Source of the DNA: Faecalibacter rhinopitheci
GTDB lineage: Bacteria; Bacteroidota; Bacteroidia; Flavobacteriales; Weeksellaceae
Direction: 5' to 3'
DNA length: 64,000 bases
Assembly (NCBI RefSeq): GCF_015234135.1
Contig: NZ_JADGIK010000003.1
Coordinates: 62,001 to 126,000, forward strand
Both the position numbers and the translations under genes were made by a program. How positions within the stretch are numbered: position 1 is the first letter of the stretch; every line of letters begins with the position of its first letter. A model generated the notes under the pieces. That model did no database searches. It had not been told where the DNA came from and was given only the letters and a program-made list of their open reading frames with translations. Positions 35,201 through 44,042 of the stretch are shown piece after piece.

Positions 35201-36910
35201 CTATAATTTAGGAATAGAAGATATCAGTTCTTTAGTATAAGAGGTAGACGGATTAGCATATACATTATCTGCATCATCTAACTCCATCATTTCTCCATGC
35301 TGCATTACTAACAATTGATCTGACATATACTTTACGACAGCTAAATCATGAGAGATGAAGATATAGGTAAATCCAAATTCGCTTTTTAAATCATTTAAAA
35401 GGTTTAAAACTTGCGCTTGAACTGAAACATCCAAGGCCGATACAGATTCATCACATATAATGAATTTTGGTTGTAATGCAAGAGCTCTTGCAATACCAAT
35501 TCTTTGTCTCTGACCACCAGAAAATTCGTGTGGATATTTATTTAAATCTGTTGCAGACAAACCTACTTTCTCTAAAAGATTTTCAGCAATTTTTAATCTC
35601 TCTTTTTTATTAGAACCTATTTTATGTACATCCATAGGTTCAATAATTATTTGAGCTACACTATGGCGTGGATTTAAACTAGAATATGGATCTTGAAAAA
35701 TAATCTGAATATCACGTCTCAATTTTCTTATTTCGTCCTTCTTTAATTGTGTAATATCTATACCATTAAAAAAGATTTCTCCAGCAGAAGGTTTTTCTAA
35801 TAATAAAACAGTTCTAGATAAGGTCGTTTTTCCAGAGCCGGATTCTCCTACTAATCCTAATGTTTCCCCTGGATATACTTTAAATGAAATATCATTTACA
35901 GCTTTTACACTAGGTTCTTTAGATTGTCCTAATAATGATGAAGGAAAAAAGTATTTTTTAAGATTTTTAACTTCTAAAATAGGTGTTTGTTGATATATTT
36001 TTTGATGGAAACGATTACGTTCTTCACTTGTGTATATTTCTGACTGATGATTAGCATCAGCTAAAAAATCGGTAACAGTAGGTAATCTTTTGTAACGTTC
36101 TTCTAATCGAGGTCGGCATGCGATAAGTCCTTTTGTATAATTTTCTTTAGGATTTTCAAAAATGCTTTTTACATTTCCTTTTTCTATTACATCGCCTCTA
36201 AACATTACCAGCACTTCTTCGCATACATTAGCAATTACACCTAAATCATGTGAAATAAAAATCATACTCATCTGATGTTCCTGTTGTAATTCTTTCAAAA
36301 GATCCAAAGTTGCTTTTTGTACCGTAACATCTAAAGCAGTAGTAGGCTCATCTGCAATAAGTAGTTTCGGTTCGCAAGAGATGGCCATAGCAATCATCAC
36401 GCGTTGCTTTTGTCCTCCCGATAATTCATGCGGATAAGCTTTATAAATACGTTCCGGATTAGGAAGTTTAACTTTATTAAATAATCGAATGACTTTTTCT
36501 TTAGCTTCTTTTTTTGAAAGTTTTTGATGTAATAGGATAGATTCCTCAACTTGTTCACCACAACGTAAACTAGGATTTAGAGAAGTCATAGGCTCTTGAA
36601 ATATCATTGCTATTTCATTACCTCTAATTTTTCGTATATCTTCTTGGCTTAATGACAGAAGATTAATGGTTTTATTATGATGATTAAAGAGGATTTCGCT
36701 TCCTGCATGTATTGTAGCATTTGGTGAAAGCAGGCTCATAATTACTAATGAAGTAAGCGATTTTCCGGAACCAGATTCTCCTACAATTCCTAAAGTTTCT
36801 GCTTTATTAACTTTAAAATTGATATTTTTTAATACTTGTTTTTCTCCAAAAGAAACAGATAAATTTTTTACTTCGATAATCCAAGATTGCTGTGTTTCTG
36901 CTACATCCAT
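35201..36910 (-). CDS. Double-NBD ABC transporter ATPase, oligopeptide/dipeptide type (YejF/DppD-DppF-like fusion)
   Basis: A 569-residue protein with two complete ABC ATPase domains: Walker A GESGSGKSLTS (about 41) with signature LSGGQKQR, then Walker A GESGSGKTTLSR (about 351) with signature FSGGQRQR. Each half is followed by an oligopeptide-type C-terminal extension (ENPKENYTKGLIACRP and ANPSTSYTKELISSIP). This is the fused form of DppD plus DppF, as in YejF. The permease and binding protein genes are not beside it, so it must act with subunits encoded elsewhere. Confidence 0.9.
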   Translation of the reverse strand: MDVAETQQSWIIEVKNLSVSFGEKQVLKNINFKVNKAETLGIVGESGSGKSLTSLVIMSLLSPNATIHAGSEILFNHHNKTINLLSLSQEDIRKIRGNEIAMIFQEPMTSLNPSLRCGEQVEESILLHQKLSKKEAKEKVIRLFNKVKLPNPERIYKAYPHELSGGQKQRVMIAMAISCEPKLLIADEPTTALDVTVQKATLDLLKELQQEHQMSMIFISHDLGVIANVCEEVLVMFRGDVIEKGNVKSIFENPKENYTKGLIACRPRLEERYKRLPTVTDFLADANHQSEIYTSEERNRFHQKIYQQTPILEVKNLKKYFFPSSLLGQSKEPSVKAVNDISFKVYPGETLGLVGESGSGKTTLSRTVLLLEKPSAGEIFFNGIDITQLKKDEIRKLRRDIQIIFQDPYSSLNPRHSVAQIIIEPMDVHKIGSNKKERLKIAENLLEKVGLSATDLNKYPHEFSGGQRQRIGIARALALQPKFIICDESVSALDVSVQAQVLNLLNDLKSEFGFTYIFISHDLAVVKYMSDQLLVMQHGEMMELDDADNVYANPSTSYTKELISSIPKL

Positions 36911-37106
36911 GCCTATAAATTGATGGTTGAAATTTACTGAAAAAATATTGATTAGATAGAGTTAGAAATTTTAAAAACCAATTCAAAAAAATCTTAAATT
37001 TGTTGAGAATCAAAAATCTAATTTTAATTAAAAAAAAATAATTAAATTAGAGTAATTGATTCCCAGCTAAAAAAAGATTGAACAAGCTGGTTTTTAAATT
37101 TAACTA

Positions 37107-38513
37107 ATGGATACATACTCCCAGATTTCGACATTGTTTTTAGTTGCTAATCACAATGTCACTAATGAAATTTCTATAGCAAAGCTTTTGCTAACAATAT
37201 TTCTTGTCTTCTTAAATGGATTTTTCGTGGCAGCCGAGTTTGCTATCGTAAAAGTAAGATCTTCCCAAATTGAGGTTAACCAAGATATCAACTCTGGAGT
37301 CTCAAACGTCGCTAAATTAATTGTAAATAATCTTGATTCTTATCTGGCTGCAACTCAGTTAGGTATTACACTTGCATCCTTAGGATTAGGGTGGGTGGGT
37401 GAATCATCTTTGATGCCTGTTATAATTAAGATTTTTCAAATTTTTGGTTTAACAAGTCCAGAATGGATGAGCTTTGCACAAAGTTTCTCATTTATAATTG
37501 CTTTTGTTATCATCACCATTTTACACATTGTTTTTGGAGAGCTAGCTCCTAAATCTTTGGCTATACAATATCCAGCTAAAACGACTTTTACAATCGCTTG
37601 GCCATTGCGTGTTTTCTATTTTGTATTTAGACCAATTATTTGGTTGATGAATGGTTTTGCAACGTTAATTTTAAGAACAATTGGTATTAAGCCAATTCAT
37701 GGTGGAGATATACATACGGAAGAAGAACTGAAAATGATTATTACAGAAAGTTCTGAAGGTGGAGCAATTGAAGAATCTGAAAGAGATTTAATTCAAAATG
37801 TATTTGAATTTGATGATCGCCGTGTTATTAACATTCAAACATTACGAAAAAATGTATCTGCAATAAATGTAACGACAACTGTAAAAGATGCCATTGATTT
37901 TGCAATACAAGAAGGATATTCTAGATATCCGGTTTATGAAGAATCGTTGGATAATATTATTGGTATTTTATATACTAAAGATTTAATGAAACAACTGATT
38001 GAGAATCCATCTCAACAAGATGTTAGAGAAATTCTACGTGAGCCTATCTTTATTTCTGAAAGTGCTATGATTAAGCATGTGCTAAAACAGTTTCAGAAAA
38101 AACGCGTTCAGATGGCCGTTGTTACAAACGAAGTTGGCGAGCTTGCTGGTATTGTTTCAATGGAAGATATATTAGAAGAATTAGTTGGTGAAATACAAGA
38201 TGAATATGATAATGAAGATCCTGTTGTAGAACGTTTAGATCATGGTGTTTATTTAGTAAATACGCATAATGCAATCTCTGATATCAATAGATTATTGCCT
38301 TATAAATTTGAAGAATCTGAACATTATGATACATTAGCTGGATTAATTTCAGAAATCTATTTTGATCGTGAATTAGAAGTTGATGATAAAATAGAGTTAA
38401 ACGAATATTCTGGTGTGATTACCAAGATGTATCGCAATTCTGTGGAACAAGTTGTTTTGACAATTCATGATGGAGTTGATATTATTGAAGATTATGTAAA
38501 AGAGGAAGAATAA
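37107..38513 (+). CDS. Hemolysin-family CNNM/CBS-domain transporter-like protein
   Basis: A 468-residue inner-membrane protein. It has a CNNM (DUF21) membrane domain with NGFFVAAEFAIVKVRSSQIE (about 38-57) and ATQLGITLASLGLGWVGESS, a CBS pair (about 240-350; SRYPVYEESLDNIIGILYTKD, VVTNEVGELAGIVSMEDILE) and a C-terminal CorC/HlyC domain. The family is linked to magnesium or cobalt transport; hemolysin is a historical name. It shares the domain layout of GldE but the N-terminus looks like the generic group. It lies near lptC and ppiD, as is common in flavobacteria. Confidence 0.88.
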   Translation: MDTYSQISTLFLVANHNVTNEISIAKLLLTIFLVFLNGFFVAAEFAIVKVRSSQIEVNQDINSGVSNVAKLIVNNLDSYLAATQLGITLASLGLGWVGESSLMPVIIKIFQIFGLTSPEWMSFAQSFSFIIAFVIITILHIVFGELAPKSLAIQYPAKTTFTIAWPLRVFYFVFRPIIWLMNGFATLILRTIGIKPIHGGDIHTEEELKMIITESSEGGAIEESERDLIQNVFEFDDRRVINIQTLRKNVSAINVTTTVKDAIDFAIQEGYSRYPVYEESLDNIIGILYTKDLMKQLIENPSQQDVREILREPIFISESAMIKHVLKQFQKKRVQMAVVTNEVGELAGIVSMEDILEELVGEIQDEYDNEDPVVERLDHGVYLVNTHNAISDINRLLPYKFEESEHYDTLAGLISEIYFDRELEVDDKIELNEYSGVITKMYRNSVEQVVLTIHDGVDIIEDYVKEEE

Positions 38514-38529
38514 TACTTCTCATATAATA

Positions 38530-38567
38530 CAAAAAAAGCCCTTGCAAAATGCAAGGGTTTTTTTATT
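38530..38567. terminator. Bidirectional terminator
   Basis: Arms AAAAAAAGCCCTTGCA and TGCAAGGGTTTTTTT between convergent genes; overlaps the last codons of the exonuclease gene. Confidence 0.85.
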
Positions 38568-39270
38568 CTTCATCTCTACGACCGATTGTATTTTCGTATC
38601 TCATTTTACGAAAGACATTAATCAACGTTATAACATCTTTTTCGCAATACTCTTTTATGCGTTCTATATTATTATCTTCATAATAAACTTTAGCCACTTG
38701 GGATCCATCAATATCATCTTTAGAAGTTGGTATTTCAAAAATATTAGCTAATAAATCTAAAGAAGTATAATGTTTATAATCCCCAAATTTCCATAATTCC
38801 ATGGTGTCTAAATGTGGGATTTCCCAAGGTTTCTTACCAAATAATTGCAAAATTCTAGGAACTTCTATTTGATGTATAATCATTCGTCTTGCGATATAGG
38901 GAAAATCAAATTCTTTCCCATTATGTGCACATAATAAATGATCTGGTTTATAATAATTATCTTTTAAAAGTGTATTGAATTCATTTAGTATTTTTTGTTC
39001 ATCATCCCCATAAAAACTTTTGATATGAATGTAATTTTCATTCACAACAATTCCACAAGAAATGCAAATAATCTTTCCGAATTCAGCCATAATCCCTGCA
39101 CGTTCATGATAAAATTCTTCGGCCGAAATTTCATTATTATTACGTTGGAAAGCGGTCTTTTTAGCCCATAAATCTTTAGAACGTTCAGATAATAAATCCC
39201 AATTATCCGTTTGCGGAACAGTTTCTATATCTAGGAATAATATTTTGCGGTAAGGTATTGTATCTAGCAT
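38563..39270 (-). CDS. DEDD 3'-5' exonuclease (PolB-type exonuclease-like)
   Basis: A 235-residue RNase H-fold exonuclease like the proofreading domain of family B polymerases, without any polymerase. Exo I is ILFLDIETVPQ (Asp and Glu at about 14 and 16), Exo II is AHNGKEFDFPYIARR (Asp about 123), and Exo III lies in IKEYCEKDVITLINVF (Tyr/Asp about 212-216). It is one base from the upstream serine hydrolase gene and probably cotranscribed. A role in DNA repair is likely by family but not proven. Confidence 0.82.
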   Translation of the reverse strand: MLDTIPYRKILFLDIETVPQTDNWDLLSERSKDLWAKKTAFQRNNNEISAEEFYHERAGIMAEFGKIICISCGIVVNENYIHIKSFYGDDEQKILNEFNTLLKDNYYKPDHLLCAHNGKEFDFPYIARRMIIHQIEVPRILQLFGKKPWEIPHLDTMELWKFGDYKHYTSLDLLANIFEIPTSKDDIDGSQVAKVYYEDNNIERIKEYCEKDVITLINVFRKMRYENTIGRRDEE

Positions 39271-39271
39271 A

Positions 39272-40450
39272 CTATTTTATATTAGAATTAATGCGTATAG
39301 CTTCGTCAACTAATCTATAAATATCTCCATCTGAAAGTGGTTTATTCGATGGTTTATCGTCATGAGTTTTCCCTGTTCTAACTACAACAAGTTGTTGAGA
39401 TGGGATTATAATAATACGTTGCCCTAAATGTCCTAACATTGCATAGAATGGAGTCTTATAAGAAGGATCCATCCAGGTTGAATGTCCATATACAGGAACC
39501 TCATCTTCATTAAAAGCTTTTGTATTAGGTTGAATCATCTTTTGAACGAATGTAGAATCTAAAAGTTGTTTTCCGTTCCAATTTCCATTATTTAAAAGTA
39601 ATTGACCAAGTTTAGCAAAATCTCTCGCATCTGAGTTGAAACAACAATAGGTTTTTTCCATTCCATCTGCTCTATCTTTGGACCATTGTGCATCAAATTC
39701 CATTCCCATAGGTTGCCAAAACGATTCTTGCATGTATTGAGAGATTGATTTATTTTTTAATGCGCGTTTTAATAAAATTCCTAGCAGTTGCGTATCTCCT
39801 GAAGCATATTTAAAGTGACCACCAGGTTGTGTAATGAATTTTGTAGCAAGCATTTGCTTTTCTACATTATCTCCGTAATATGCTTTTGCTGTTGGGTTTA
39901 ACGGTAAATAATAATCCTCTGTCCAATCAAAACCAGATGTCATCGCAGATAAGTCCGCAATAGTTACATCTTTACTAAATTCATCATCTTTATATTCCGG
40001 TAAAAAATCAGTGATTCTTTGTTCGAAACTTTTAATGTATCCATCTTCAATAGCTTTTCCTATCAACATTGTAGTGATTGATTTCGCCATCGAAAATGAA
40101 TTCGTTAAACTCTTTTCATTATATCCATTAAAATAATGTTCATTGATGATTTTTCCATCTTTAATAATAAGAAATGCTGCTGATTTAAACTCATTCATTT
40201 CTTTTTCGAAAGAAGGATTTAAAGAAATTTTATTATAAAAACTATGTTGTTGCCAATTTTGCGGATTTCCTGCCAAAATTACATTGTTATCAAAGTCTTT
40301 GTAATCATCAATATTAGCAGTCTTTTCTCCTTTTAAATAGGTTAATTGTAAACCTCTAATGATGTAATCATTCCCTGTAACCCATAGTCCAATAAGGATT
40401 AAAGCAATTATTATAAAAAACCATTTAATGATTTTCCATATTTTTTTCAT
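39272..40450 (-). CDS. Serine hydrolase, class C beta-lactamase family
   Basis: A 392-residue penicillin-binding-like hydrolase. One N-terminal membrane segment (about 7-26), then SFSMAKSITTML with the SxxK catalytic motif (about 119-123), a Tyr-Ala-Ser in KYASGDTQLL in place of YxN, and the third box region GHLGQR near residue 345 replacing KTG. Such family members are usually esterases or peptidases and not antibiotic-resistance enzymes. It precedes the exonuclease gene by one base; no functional link is obvious. Confidence 0.83.
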   Translation of the reverse strand: MKKIWKIIKWFFIIIALILIGLWVTGNDYIIRGLQLTYLKGEKTANIDDYKDFDNNVILAGNPQNWQQHSFYNKISLNPSFEKEMNEFKSAAFLIIKDGKIINEHYFNGYNEKSLTNSFSMAKSITTMLIGKAIEDGYIKSFEQRITDFLPEYKDDEFSKDVTIADLSAMTSGFDWTEDYYLPLNPTAKAYYGDNVEKQMLATKFITQPGGHFKYASGDTQLLGILLKRALKNKSISQYMQESFWQPMGMEFDAQWSKDRADGMEKTYCCFNSDARDFAKLGQLLLNNGNWNGKQLLDSTFVQKMIQPNTKAFNEDEVPVYGHSTWMDPSYKTPFYAMLGHLGQRIIIIPSQQLVVVRTGKTHDDKPSNKPLSDGDIYRLVDEAIRINSNIK

Positions 40451-40524
40451 AGTACGAATTTTTATGGTTCTACTAATTTAAATGAATAAGTTTAATTATT
40501 GTTAAAATTTAATCCTTTCGGTCT

Positions 40525-40532
40525 TATATTTG
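40525..40532 (+). promoter_or_regulatory. -7 element TATATTTG for superoxide dismutase
   Basis: TATATTTG 52 bases upstream of the sod ATG; the upstream TTG is about 22 bases away, slightly long for the consensus. Confidence 0.5.
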
Positions 40533-40584
40533 TAGTATTATAATTAAATTTAATCAAAATATTAAATCTAAAAAATACAATATT

Positions 40585-41187
40585 ATGGCTTTTGAATTAC
40601 CACAATTACCATATGCATTTGATGCATTAGAACCACACATTGACGCTAAAACAATGGAGATTCACCACGATAAACACCATGCTGCATATACTACAAACTT
40701 AAATGCTGCAATCGAGGGAACTGATTTAGCAGGTGCTACAATCGAAGAAATTTTAGCAAACGGAACTGATAAACCAGCTGTACGTAACAATGGTGGAGGT
40801 TTTTATAACCACAACTTATTCTGGGAAACTTTAGCTCCAAATGCAGGAGGAGAGCCTCAAGGAGAATTAGGAGAAGCAATTACTGCTACTTTTGGATCTT
40901 TTGATGCGTTTAAAGACGAATTTTCTAAAGCTGCTGCAACACGTTTTGGTTCAGGATGGGCTTGGTTAGTTGTTGTTGATGGGAAATTAGTAGTTACTTC
41001 TACTCCAAATCAAGACAATCCGTTAATGCCAGTTGCTGATGTTAAAGGACAACCAATTTTAGGATTAGACGTTTGGGAACATGCTTATTACTTAAACTAC
41101 CAAAACCGTCGTCCTGATTATATCAACGCTTTCTTTAACGTTGTAAACTGGGAAAAAGTTGCTGAATTATACGCTGCAGCTAAATAA
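40585..41187 (+). CDS. sodA: Superoxide dismutase (Fe/Mn family)
   Basis: Cytoplasmic enzyme converting superoxide to peroxide and oxygen. The 200 residues begin [18 protein letters not shown] with metal ligands in [12 protein letters not shown] (His 27 region), [12 protein letters not shown] (His about 76), and [18 protein letters not shown] (Asp and His about 162 and 166). Metal preference (Fe, Mn or either) cannot be settled from the sequence by eye. It is monocistronic, with its own promoter and terminator. The codons used look like those of a highly expressed gene (TTA, GTT, GCT rich). Confidence 0.95.
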   Translation: MAFELPQLPYAFDALEPHIDAKTMEIHHDKHHAAYTTNLNAAIEGTDLAGATIEEILANGTDKPAVRNNGGGFYNHNLFWETLAPNAGGEPQGELGEAITATFGSFDAFKDEFSKAAATRFGSGWAWLVVVDGKLVVTSTPNQDNPLMPVADVKGQPILGLDVWEHAYYLNYQNRRPDYINAFFNVVNWEKVAELYAAAK

Positions 41188-41213
41188 TTAAAATCTGATT
41201 AACAGAAATAATT

Positions 41214-41248
41214 TAAAAGACTTGCTTGTTTTAAGCAAGTCTTTTTTA
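41214..41248 (+). terminator. Terminator of superoxide dismutase gene
   Basis: Arms AAAAGACTTGCTT and AAGCAAGTCTTTT with short loop and T run, 27 bases after the stop. Confidence 0.82.
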
Positions 41249-41258
41249 ATTTTGGGAT

Positions 41259-41615
41259 ATGGGAATTATTATTTTAGAAAATATAAAAATTTATTCTAAT
41301 CACGGTTGTTTGGACGAAGAAGCACGCATCGGTTCAGATTATTTAGTGGATTTAGAGGCACATGCTGATTTTTCTAAGGCATGTGAGTCAGATGAATTGG
41401 TGGATGCATTAGATTATGTTTCTTTAAATGCAATCGTTAAAGAAGAAGTTGGAATCCGTTCAAAATTATTAGAACATGTATGTCAAAGAATCTTAACTCG
41501 TATAAGTCAGGAACTTACAAATGTAACGTATGCGAAGGTTAAATTATCTAAGCTGAATCCTCCTATTGGTGGGCACGTAGAAAAAGTAAGTATTATTTTA
41601 GAAAAACATTTTTAG
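41259..41615 (+). CDS. folB: Dihydroneopterin aldolase
   Basis: Folate-pathway enzyme converting dihydroneopterin to hydroxymethyldihydropterin. The 118 residues show LENIKIYSNHGCLDEEARIG, ALDYVSLNAIVKEEV, LLEHVCQRI and the catalytic-loop LSKLNPPIGGHVEKVSI. Length is normal for the family. It starts only 11 bases after the sod terminator and ends 52 bases before tRNA-Cys. Confidence 0.92.
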   Translation: MGIIILENIKIYSNHGCLDEEARIGSDYLVDLEAHADFSKACESDELVDALDYVSLNAIVKEEVGIRSKLLEHVCQRILTRISQELTNVTYAKVKLSKLNPPIGGHVEKVSIILEKHF

Positions 41616-41617
41616 GC

Positions 41618-41647
41618 TTTGTTTTTTTAAAATTATTGCTATATTTG
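41618..41647 (+). promoter_or_regulatory. Promoter of tRNA-Cys
   Basis: TTTG (41618-41621), 18-base spacer, TATATTTG (41640-41647), about 20 bases before the tRNA 5' end; close to the Bacteroidota consensus. Confidence 0.7.
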
Positions 41648-41667
41648 CAAACCAAAATGATGGAAAT

Positions 41668-41738
41668 GGTTCCTTGACCGAGCGGTTAGGTAGCGGTCTG
41701 CAAAACCGTCCACAGCGGTTCGAATCCGCTAGGAACCT
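41668..41738 (+). tRNA. tRNA-Cys(GCA); integration target
   Basis: 71-base cloverleaf: acceptor GGTTCCT/AGGAACC, anticodon loop CTGCAAA (anticodon GCA), T-loop GGTTCGAATCC, discriminator T (U). CCA is not encoded. Its last 12 bases are repeated as CGCTAGGAACCTC at 48453-48465, the far end of the integrated element, so the tRNA was restored by the incoming element's att site or left intact on insertion. Confidence 0.96.
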
Positions 41739-41739
41739 C
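41727..41739 (+). repeat. att site, tRNA end (attL)
   Basis: CGCTAGGAACCTC, forming the last 12 bases of tRNA-Cys plus one; direct repeat of 48453-48465. Confidence 0.82.
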
Positions 41740-41742
41740 ATT

Positions 41743-41790
41743 AAAAAACCTCAACTTCTTGAAATATAGATAGTTGAGGTTTTTGTTTTT
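41743..41790 (+). terminator. Element-borne terminator after tRNA-Cys
   Basis: Arms AAAAACCTCAACT and AGTTGAGGTTTTT with a 15-base loop and T run. It lies inside the element and would replace the original chromosomal terminator now stranded at 48475. Confidence 0.75.
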
Positions 41791-41793
41791 TAT

Positions 41794-41817
41794 GTTTGCC
41801 ACACATTTGCCACGCAA
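41794..41817 (+). repeat. 24-bp subterminal direct repeat, left copy
   Basis: Exact direct repeat of 48302-48325. It contains two copies of TTTGCCAC 11 bases apart. The left copy is 55 bases inside attL. Probably an integrase or excisionase arm site (inference). Confidence 0.7.
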
Positions 41818-41833
41818 AATTTTATATAAGTAA

Positions 41834-41858
41834 AAAGGGTGGCAATATACCACCCTTT
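41834..41858 (-). terminator. Terminator of the XRE-ImmA gene
   Basis: Arms AAAGGGTGG and CCACCCTTT with a 7-base loop and A run on the plus strand (T run on minus), just past the minus-strand stop. It also contains GTGGCAA, the reverse complement of part of the subterminal repeat. Confidence 0.75.
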
Positions 41859-41861
41859 ATA

Positions 41862-42968
41862 TTATACCGATAATTTAAGTTTAATCACATTATTTTTAAA
41901 TGAAGAATAATGTTTTATACTAGAGTAGTTATTAAAATAATATTGATCCAATTCAGTTTCTGATAAACCAAAAAGTTCAGAAATATCATTTTTTGTATAT
42001 TCTAATTCTTCTAAATGTATTCGAATAAGTTCTTGAGTTAACTTAGGTTCCGTTAAATTAAATTCATTAGGTTCTTTAACTCTCCAACCGTTATAGTTAA
42101 ATTTAGTTACCCATCTTCGGTGTTGATCAGGTGTAAGCACACCTAAATCTTTGGATTTGTATAATATTGCTTGTGCAGAAACTTTCCAATACCTTTTTAA
42201 ATCGAATAGTTTTTCCGAATTTAGATTAAATAGGTCTCCTTTTATATCTTCGTTAGGCATTAATAGATTTGAGGCAAATTCATTTGCTTCTTTTTCAACA
42301 TCTCGATCTTCTGTTATAATTCCGTATTTAAAATGCATAATTATATGCCCTAATTCATGAGCTATTGTAAAGGATTTTCTTGAATCTGGAATCTTTTTAT
42401 TAATAATCATAATAGGAACTCCATTATTTCCAATTAAGCTTACTCCATCTATTTTAATATCTGTATTAAAATTATGGTATACTATAATAATTCCAAGTTT
42501 TTCAACTAAATTGACAATATCTTTTATAGGTCCTCTGGGTAGATTTAAGAATTCTTTAATTCTTGATGCTAATATTTTAGGGGAATTTTTGAATTCTTCT
42601 AAATTAGAATATGGAATAGAATTTTGAATTTCTATTGAATCCAAAAGTTCATTTATATTAGAATTAATGATATTTATTTCAGCTTCTAATGATTTTAATT
42701 TTGTTTGACTAGTCCCAAGATTTTTTCTAAAATAAAAATGTTTTAATGGTACTAATTCATCATTTTTATAAAAGAATGATTTAGGATAGTTTAATACTTG
42801 TGATAGTTCATCTAAAACTTCGGGTGTTAGATTTGAAATGCCTTTTTCAATTTTTGATAATAATACTTGAGAGGCAGTTTTCATTTTTTTAGAAAGTGCA
42901 GATTGAGATAGTCCTCGACTTTCTCTAGCTAGTTTTACTCTTTCAGTGTTTATAACGTTTTCCATCAT
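41862..42968 (-). CDS. XRE-family HTH plus ImmA/IrrE-type metallopeptidase
   Basis: A 368-residue single-chain protein. N-terminal XRE helix-turn-helix (about 7-65; LARESRGLSQSALSKKMKTA and LSKIEKGISNLTPEVLDEL), then a helical linker and an ImmA/IrrE zinc peptidase domain with HELGH (204-208) in FTIAHELGHIIMHF. In mobile elements such proteins act as repressor-protease switches (ImmA cleaves ImmR in ICEBs1) or as antitoxin/regulators of a neighbour. It follows the 246-aa unknown gene by 93 bases in the same direction and closes the element. A defence or toxin-control role is inference. Confidence 0.85.
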   Translation of the reverse strand: MMENVINTERVKLARESRGLSQSALSKKMKTASQVLLSKIEKGISNLTPEVLDELSQVLNYPKSFFYKNDELVPLKHFYFRKNLGTSQTKLKSLEAEINIINSNINELLDSIEIQNSIPYSNLEEFKNSPKILASRIKEFLNLPRGPIKDIVNLVEKLGIIIVYHNFNTDIKIDGVSLIGNNGVPIMIINKKIPDSRKSFTIAHELGHIIMHFKYGIITEDRDVEKEANEFASNLLMPNEDIKGDLFNLNSEKLFDLKRYWKVSAQAILYKSKDLGVLTPDQHRRWVTKFNYNGWRVKEPNEFNLTEPKLTQELIRIHLEELEYTKNDISELFGLSETELDQYYFNNYSSIKHYSSFKNNVIKLKLSV

Positions 42969-43061
42969 TTTAATAAAATGAATTAAATAAAGTAGGTCAA
43001 ATGACCTACTTAATTATTTTAGCGTAAAGTTAAAAGATGTGTTTGCAGATGATTGTTAATA

Positions 43062-43802
43062 TTACTTAATGTTTCTTCTTTTAATCTTTACATTTTCTTT
43101 AACGTGTAAAATTGAAATTTGATCGTTTAATTCAGAATCTTCTGATCTACGATTAATATCAATAGTATCTGTTTCAAATAAATTCATTGTTGCTTGTGTC
43201 CAATTAACTTCATGTTTGCTAATTAATGAAGTTACAAATGAATTATTACCTTCAGACCCTAAATTAGGACCTATAAATAAATAAGGAATATGCGCTAATT
43301 CTGGAAAAAGCTTTCCCGCATATAACTTATTACTGCTTGGTGTTGGGTATGATTTAGGTTTATTAAGTTGACCATATAGTCTCTTTACGTATAAAACATA
43401 CTTGTTCTTTACAATGAAGAAAACTGAACCACTATTAGTTTTAACTTGAATTTTATTACTGAAATTACTATCAGATCCAATTCGTTTTAAAATTTTACTT
43501 TTAATGGTAGCGTTTAAATCTTGTGAATAATATCCACGTTGAGAATATTTAATATTATCTCTTAAACGACTTTCGTTTACTTCATCAATAGAATCTCTTA
43601 TAATACTATCGAATTCTAAAAGAACATCACCTATTTCTTCTTTGACAGCTTGTTGATTAGCTATATCTTTATATATAACTAAATTTTCTTTGTCAGAAGA
43701 ATCGAAATTTGTATCTTTGTCACCAGATACAAGATTTTTTACTTCTAAAGTTTTATTCAACTGGCGGGTCGAATTATTATCTTTTATAAAATTTTGTCTC
43801 AT
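43062..43802 (-). CDS. Unknown protein, partner of XRE-ImmA (246 aa)
   Basis: I do not firmly recognise this protein. A polar, probably disordered N-terminus (about 1-60) is followed by an alpha/beta part with a hydrophobic beta hairpin SVFFIVKNKYVLYVKRLYG (about 130-148), HIPYLFIGPNLG (about 172-183) and a basic tail KENVKIKRRNIK. It faintly resembles proteins placed beside ImmA genes in other bacteria (the DUF5986 type), but this is weak. Its position upstream of XRE-ImmA in one transcript suggests a regulated effector. No membrane segment or signal peptide is visible. Confidence 0.7.
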   Translation of the reverse strand: MRQNFIKDNNSTRQLNKTLEVKNLVSGDKDTNFDSSDKENLVIYKDIANQQAVKEEIGDVLLEFDSIIRDSIDEVNESRLRDNIKYSQRGYYSQDLNATIKSKILKRIGSDSNFSNKIQVKTNSGSVFFIVKNKYVLYVKRLYGQLNKPKSYPTPSSNKLYAGKLFPELAHIPYLFIGPNLGSEGNNSFVTSLISKHEVNWTQATMNLFETDTIDINRRSEDSELNDQISILHVKENVKIKRRNIK

Positions 43803-43855
43803 ATTTTCTATGTATTTGTATCACCTGCAAATACTTTTTTTTGAAACCACTTGCG

Positions 43856-43863
43856 CAAATATA
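43856..43863 (-). promoter_or_regulatory. -7 element TATATTTG for the 246-aa/XRE-ImmA unit
   Basis: On the minus strand TATATTTG lies 54 bases before the start codon at 43802, followed by GCGCAAG. No good -33 at the right spacing. Confidence 0.45.
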
Positions 43864-44042
43864 CAAAAAATTATAACATTATTTATAACAAATTTGAATT
43901 TTATGTTTTTTTAAATAAGATTTTTTATCTATTATATTGTCAAAAGGTACTCCGTTAGTTGTTTTGGTTTGTTGAGATGTGTTGCGACCTGCTTTTTATA
44001 CACACTTGACACATTCTAAAATCGTGTTATATCGATATTTTG

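Noticed and set aside
36911-37106. Intergenic region between the ABC ATPase and CNNM genes inspected for a small RNA
   Set aside because: Only A+T-rich promoter-like sequence; no stable hairpin with T tract.
37107-38513. Possible gldE
   Set aside because: Same domain layout, but the N-terminus NGFFVAAEFAIVKVR and its neighbourhood fit the general CNNM/CBS hemolysin family, so the gld name was not used.
39272-40450. Possible beta-lactamase resistance gene
   Set aside because: Has SxxK but not the canonical YxN and KTG motifs; more like a housekeeping esterase/peptidase relative.
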